NCBI GenBank assembly: GCA_964445985.1
Contig: CAYUMU010000093.1
Location: forward strand, 1-26,139
From: CAYUMU01 sp964445985
Lineage (GTDB): Bacteria > Planctomycetota > Planctomycetia > Pirellulales > S012-138
Direction: 5' to 3'
DNA: 26,139 bases
Numbering within the stretch: the stretch's first letter is position 1; the number at the start of each line of letters is the position of its first letter. The position numbers were made by a program, and so were the translations under genes. The notes under the pieces are model-generated. The model had not been told where the DNA came from and did not search any database. It saw only the letters and a list, made by a program, of their open reading frames with translations. Shown here piece by piece: positions 24,159 through 26,139 of the stretch.

Positions 24159-25262
24159 ATGTCAAATTTGCGGAATGAACAAGCCTGGCTGGTCACCGGT
24201 TCGCTGATGATCTTGGCGGTGGTGGCCGCGTCGGCTGCCCTGTTTTTTACCAAAGCCGTGATGGTGCCGTTCGTGCTGGCGATCTTCATCACGTCGCTGG
24301 TTTCGCCGGTGGTGGACTATCAGGTCGTGCGGCTCCGGTTCCCGCGCTCCATCGCCGTGGCCGTGGCCCTGTTGCTGGTGTTGGCCGTGCAAGGCGTGAT
24401 GGCGCTGCTGCTCACGCTCTCCAGCCAGCAGGTGTTTGCCACGGCCGGCAAGTACGGCGACAACTTTGCCTCGCTTACCAAGCGGGTGATCGACCAGTTC
24501 AACGAATGGGGCCTGGGCCTCGACCTGCAAGGCTTCACCAGCACCCTCCGCGAACAGCTCCCCACCTTCATCACCCAAACCTGCGGCACGGCCCTGAACG
24601 GCATCGTGCAAGGGTTTCTGGTCGTGGTCTTCGTGACGTTCCTGCTGGCCGGCCGCAACTCGCACCTGGTGCGTAGCGGCATCTACGCCGAAATCGATGA
24701 CAAGATTCGCCGTTACCTGGGCACCATGGTTACCCTGGCCGTGCTGATGGGGCTGATGGTCTGGGGCATCCTGGCGTTCTTTGGCCTGGAACTCGCGCCC
24801 GTGTTTGGGCTGCTGGCCTTTCTGCTTACCTTCATCCCCTCGGTGGGCTCGGTGATCGCCACCTTGGCCCCGCTGCCCATCGCGGTGGGGCAATTCGATA
24901 GCATTGGCGAAGTCATTGGCGTGGTGGCCATTCCCGGGGTGCTGCAAATCGTGATCGGCAACACGGTGCAGCCCAAGCTGGTGGGCGAAGGGCTCGACCT
25001 GCACCCGGTGACCATCATACTCTCCCTCGCCTTCTGGGGGCTGCTTTGGGGACCGATCGGCATGGTGCTCGCGGTGCCGATCATGGCCGTGGCCCGGATT
25101 GTGCTGATCCGCTTTGAAACCACCGCGGCCCTGGGCCGGCTGCTGGCGGGCAAACTGCCTGGCATCCACCCGTTTCCCAACGCCGGCGATGCCACGGTGG
25201 ATGAACTGCCGATACCGGGGCCGGAAGAAGTGGACGAGGTTGAGACGATTTCGCGGGTTTGA
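24159..25262 (+). CDS. AI-2E family transporter (TqsA/PerM-like membrane protein)
   Basis: A 367-residue integral membrane protein with about eight hydrophobic helices and the AI-2E family layout. There is an N-terminal pair of helices (LVTGSLMILAVVAASAALFF and MVPFVLAIFITSLVSPVVDY) and a polar amphipathic middle (about 95-145). Next come LPTFITQTCG and FVTFLLAGRN, then the conserved C-terminal helices with LAFLLTFIPSVGSVIATLAPLP, NTVQPKLVGEGLDLHPVTIILSL and WGLLWGPIGMVLAVPI. NxxQPKLxG and HPVxxxLxLxFWGxLWGxxGxxLAVP are the family hallmarks. Members have been linked to export of the AI-2 signal or to sodium/proton antiport; the substrate here is not known. The acidic tail is unstructured-looking. 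The start at ATG 24159 has AAGGCGGGG upstream and lies after the terminator at 24020, so it needs its own promoter or antitermination. Confidence 0.93.
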   Translation: MSNLRNEQAWLVTGSLMILAVVAASAALFFTKAVMVPFVLAIFITSLVSPVVDYQVVRLRFPRSIAVAVALLLVLAVQGVMALLLTLSSQQVFATAGKYGDNFASLTKRVIDQFNEWGLGLDLQGFTSTLREQLPTFITQTCGTALNGIVQGFLVVVFVTFLLAGRNSHLVRSGIYAEIDDKIRRYLGTMVTLAVLMGLMVWGILAFFGLELAPVFGLLAFLLTFIPSVGSVIATLAPLPIAVGQFDSIGEVIGVVAIPGVLQIVIGNTVQPKLVGEGLDLHPVTIILSLAFWGLLWGPIGMVLAVPIMAVARIVLIRFETTAALGRLLAGKLPGIHPFPNAGDATVDELPIPGPEEVDEVETISRV

Positions 25263-25307
25263 GGGTGACTGATTGGTCGAATCAGAGGCAACTTTTTGAG
25301 GTGGCCG

Positions 25308-25769
25308 ATGCAATTCAAGGTTCTTGAGGCAGATGCGTACGCGACGGAATATCGAACAGCTTGTCGGGATCTCCACCTACCGACAGAAGAAGACAAGGCG
25401 TTATTCCGCGATGGAATATTTGCCGTGCAAGGAGCCATTGAAGAGGCTTTGAAGAGCAAATGGGATTCTGACGATTTCGAAGTCGGTTGGGATTTCAACT
25501 ATTGCTATTTCACTTGTGGCGGGATTTATAGCGAACGAATTTTTTGTCGCCAGTACGTGGAAACGATTCACGAAGCGCTGCAGTCGATCGATCCTCAGGG
25601 CGTATGGACATATCACACGGTCTGCGAGATTAGTGGTGATTCTGGGGACGTCGATCACCATCCCCAGGTTGATTGCCGAGGTGAATTCTTCGTTCGGGGC
25701 GATATTTGTTACGTGGATGGGGATCGGATGGAACTCCGTTGGCAGGCCAAGCTGGGTTGCAACGATTGA
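25308..25769 (+). CDS. Hypothetical acidic protein, AT-richer than its neighbours
   Basis: A 153-residue protein started at ATG 25308, with GAGGTGG just upstream; an in-frame TTG at 25296 is less likely. It is acidic, has no signal peptide or membrane helix, and has several Cys and aromatic residues in the centre (GWDFNYCYFTCGGIYSERIFC). I do not recognise the family. The base composition departs from the window: two 60-base lines inside it count about 50 and 43 percent GC, against about 67 percent in a line of the preceding gene. This, with the repeat-like DNA that follows, suggests recent acquisition. Small acidic orphans of this size include immunity proteins of contact-dependent toxins, but no toxin gene is visible and that idea is speculative. 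Confidence 0.7.
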   Translation: MQFKVLEADAYATEYRTACRDLHLPTEEDKALFRDGIFAVQGAIEEALKSKWDSDDFEVGWDFNYCYFTCGGIYSERIFCRQYVETIHEALQSIDPQGVWTYHTVCEISGDSGDVDHHPQVDCRGEFFVRGDICYVDGDRMELRWQAKLGCND

Positions 25770-25778
25770 GGAAGTGCA

Positions 25779-25869
25779 GAGCCTGGAGTTCCCGTGGAGA
25801 TCGGGAGGCTTTATCCGCTGCGCTGCCTATGTCCTCCGCTGCGGGCGAGGAACCCACGAATCCAGGCTC
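25779..25869. repeat. 91-bp element bounded by 9-bp inverted repeats
   Basis: GAGCCTGGA (25779-25787) and its exact complement TCCAGGCTC (25861-25869) bound a 91-bp stretch. The inverted match continues imperfectly inwards (TTC..GTGG on both sides). Inside are two direct CCGCTGCG copies. It starts 10 bp after the stop of the AT-rich orphan gene. The rest of the gap to 26068 has no gene but carries a string (CGCTAACGCGTCGGGTT, near 26026-26042) of a type I associate with planctomycete intergenic repeats. Confidence 0.4.
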
Positions 25870-26068
25870 CTGATGGTCGTCTTCCGGACATGGGTGGCGC
25901 AACCGTCAAATAGGAGGGGCTGGCCGCCTGCGATCGCAAATTGAGAAGATAGGTTTTGTGAAAGTTGGATCGCTGTTGCCCGGCGGTAACGACTCGCTAC
26001 CAGCTACCGGTTGGGGGAGGCCCTCGCTAACGCGTCGGGTTCCGAGGTGTTGCGGCGGCCCATGATCG

Positions 26069-26139
26069 TTAGCGGTGGCGGGGTGGGTGGAGGTTCATGG
26101 GCTGGGGGTAGGCGGGGTCGTCGTCGAGGTAGTCTTCGA
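26069..26139 (-). CDS. C-terminal end of an unidentified protein (cut by window edge)
   Basis: On the minus strand the last 23 codons of a gene appear to run from the right edge to a TAA complementary to 26069-26071. They read EDYLDDDPAYPQPMNLHPPR followed by H and R. The acidic then Pro/His-rich composition looks like a real flexible C-terminus, and the frame is open to the edge. Only 71 bases are visible, so neither family nor reality can be confirmed here. Confidence 0.45.
   Translation of the reverse strand, partial: EDYLDDDPAYPQPMNLHPPRHR

Noticed and set aside
1..26139. CRISPR array, phage genes, insertion sequence transposase, tRNA or rRNA
   Set aside because: I looked on both strands and found no spaced direct repeats of CRISPR type, no transposase or phage motif in any gene, and no tRNA or rRNA signature.

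Overview
The window is high-GC DNA (GC-rich by eye, about two thirds GC in the 60-base line I counted inside a typical gene). It very probably comes from a planctomycete of the Pirellulales type. The markers are a DUF1549/DUF1553 (PSCyt2/PSD1) protein next to a DUF1501 protein with a twin-arginine leader, a second DUF1501 protein, a DUF1559 prepilin-like protein with the GFTLIELL segment and C-terminal H-x(n)-DG motif, a very long TolC-like protein, and short GC-rich intergenic repeats of a kind common in this group. No rRNA, tRNA, CRISPR array, phage block or intact insertion sequence was seen. This is mostly ordinary chromosomal housekeeping and family-expansion content with scattered repeats. 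I did not find a clear new multi-gene system.

Left part (1-7613). On the minus strand a DUF1549/DUF1553 protein leads into a DUF1501 protein cut by the window edge. Then come a metallophosphoesterase and a DUF1559 pseudopilin-like protein, also minus. A plus-strand M14-type (AstE/AspA family) deacylase follows a five-unit 7-bp repeat, and converges on a minus-strand membrane-anchored coiled-coil protein of unknown role.

Middle (7614-16672). A 1186-residue TolC-type outer membrane protein is followed by a compact ParD/ParE toxin-antitoxin operon. This operon has a near-consensus promoter whose -10 box sits inside an inverted repeat. A block of intergenic palindromes separates it from minus-strand genes: a Tat-exported SMP-30/gluconolactonase-like protein, a small PilZ-like protein, a membrane PAP2-type enzyme with the motif layout of sphingomyelin synthases, and a PlsC-type acyltransferase. 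The last two may form a small lipid-modifying pair.

Right part (16673-26139). Plus-strand genes encode an exported HEAT-repeat-like protein, a DUF2252 protein, a Sfp-type phosphopantetheinyl transferase, a DUF1501 protein and an exported SGNH hydrolase. A 525-bp hairpin-rich gap with a textbook intrinsic terminator (23977-24020) follows, then an AI-2E family membrane protein and a clearly AT-richer orphan gene. The window ends in a repeat-like stretch and the C-terminal end of a minus-strand gene.

The points most worth a second look are the hairpin-rich region before the AI-2E gene (possible small RNA or leader), the sphingomyelin-synthase-like enzyme beside an acyltransferase, the giant TolC with a large insertion between its two halves, the parDE operator geometry, and the 7-bp repeat shared by two distant gene boundaries.
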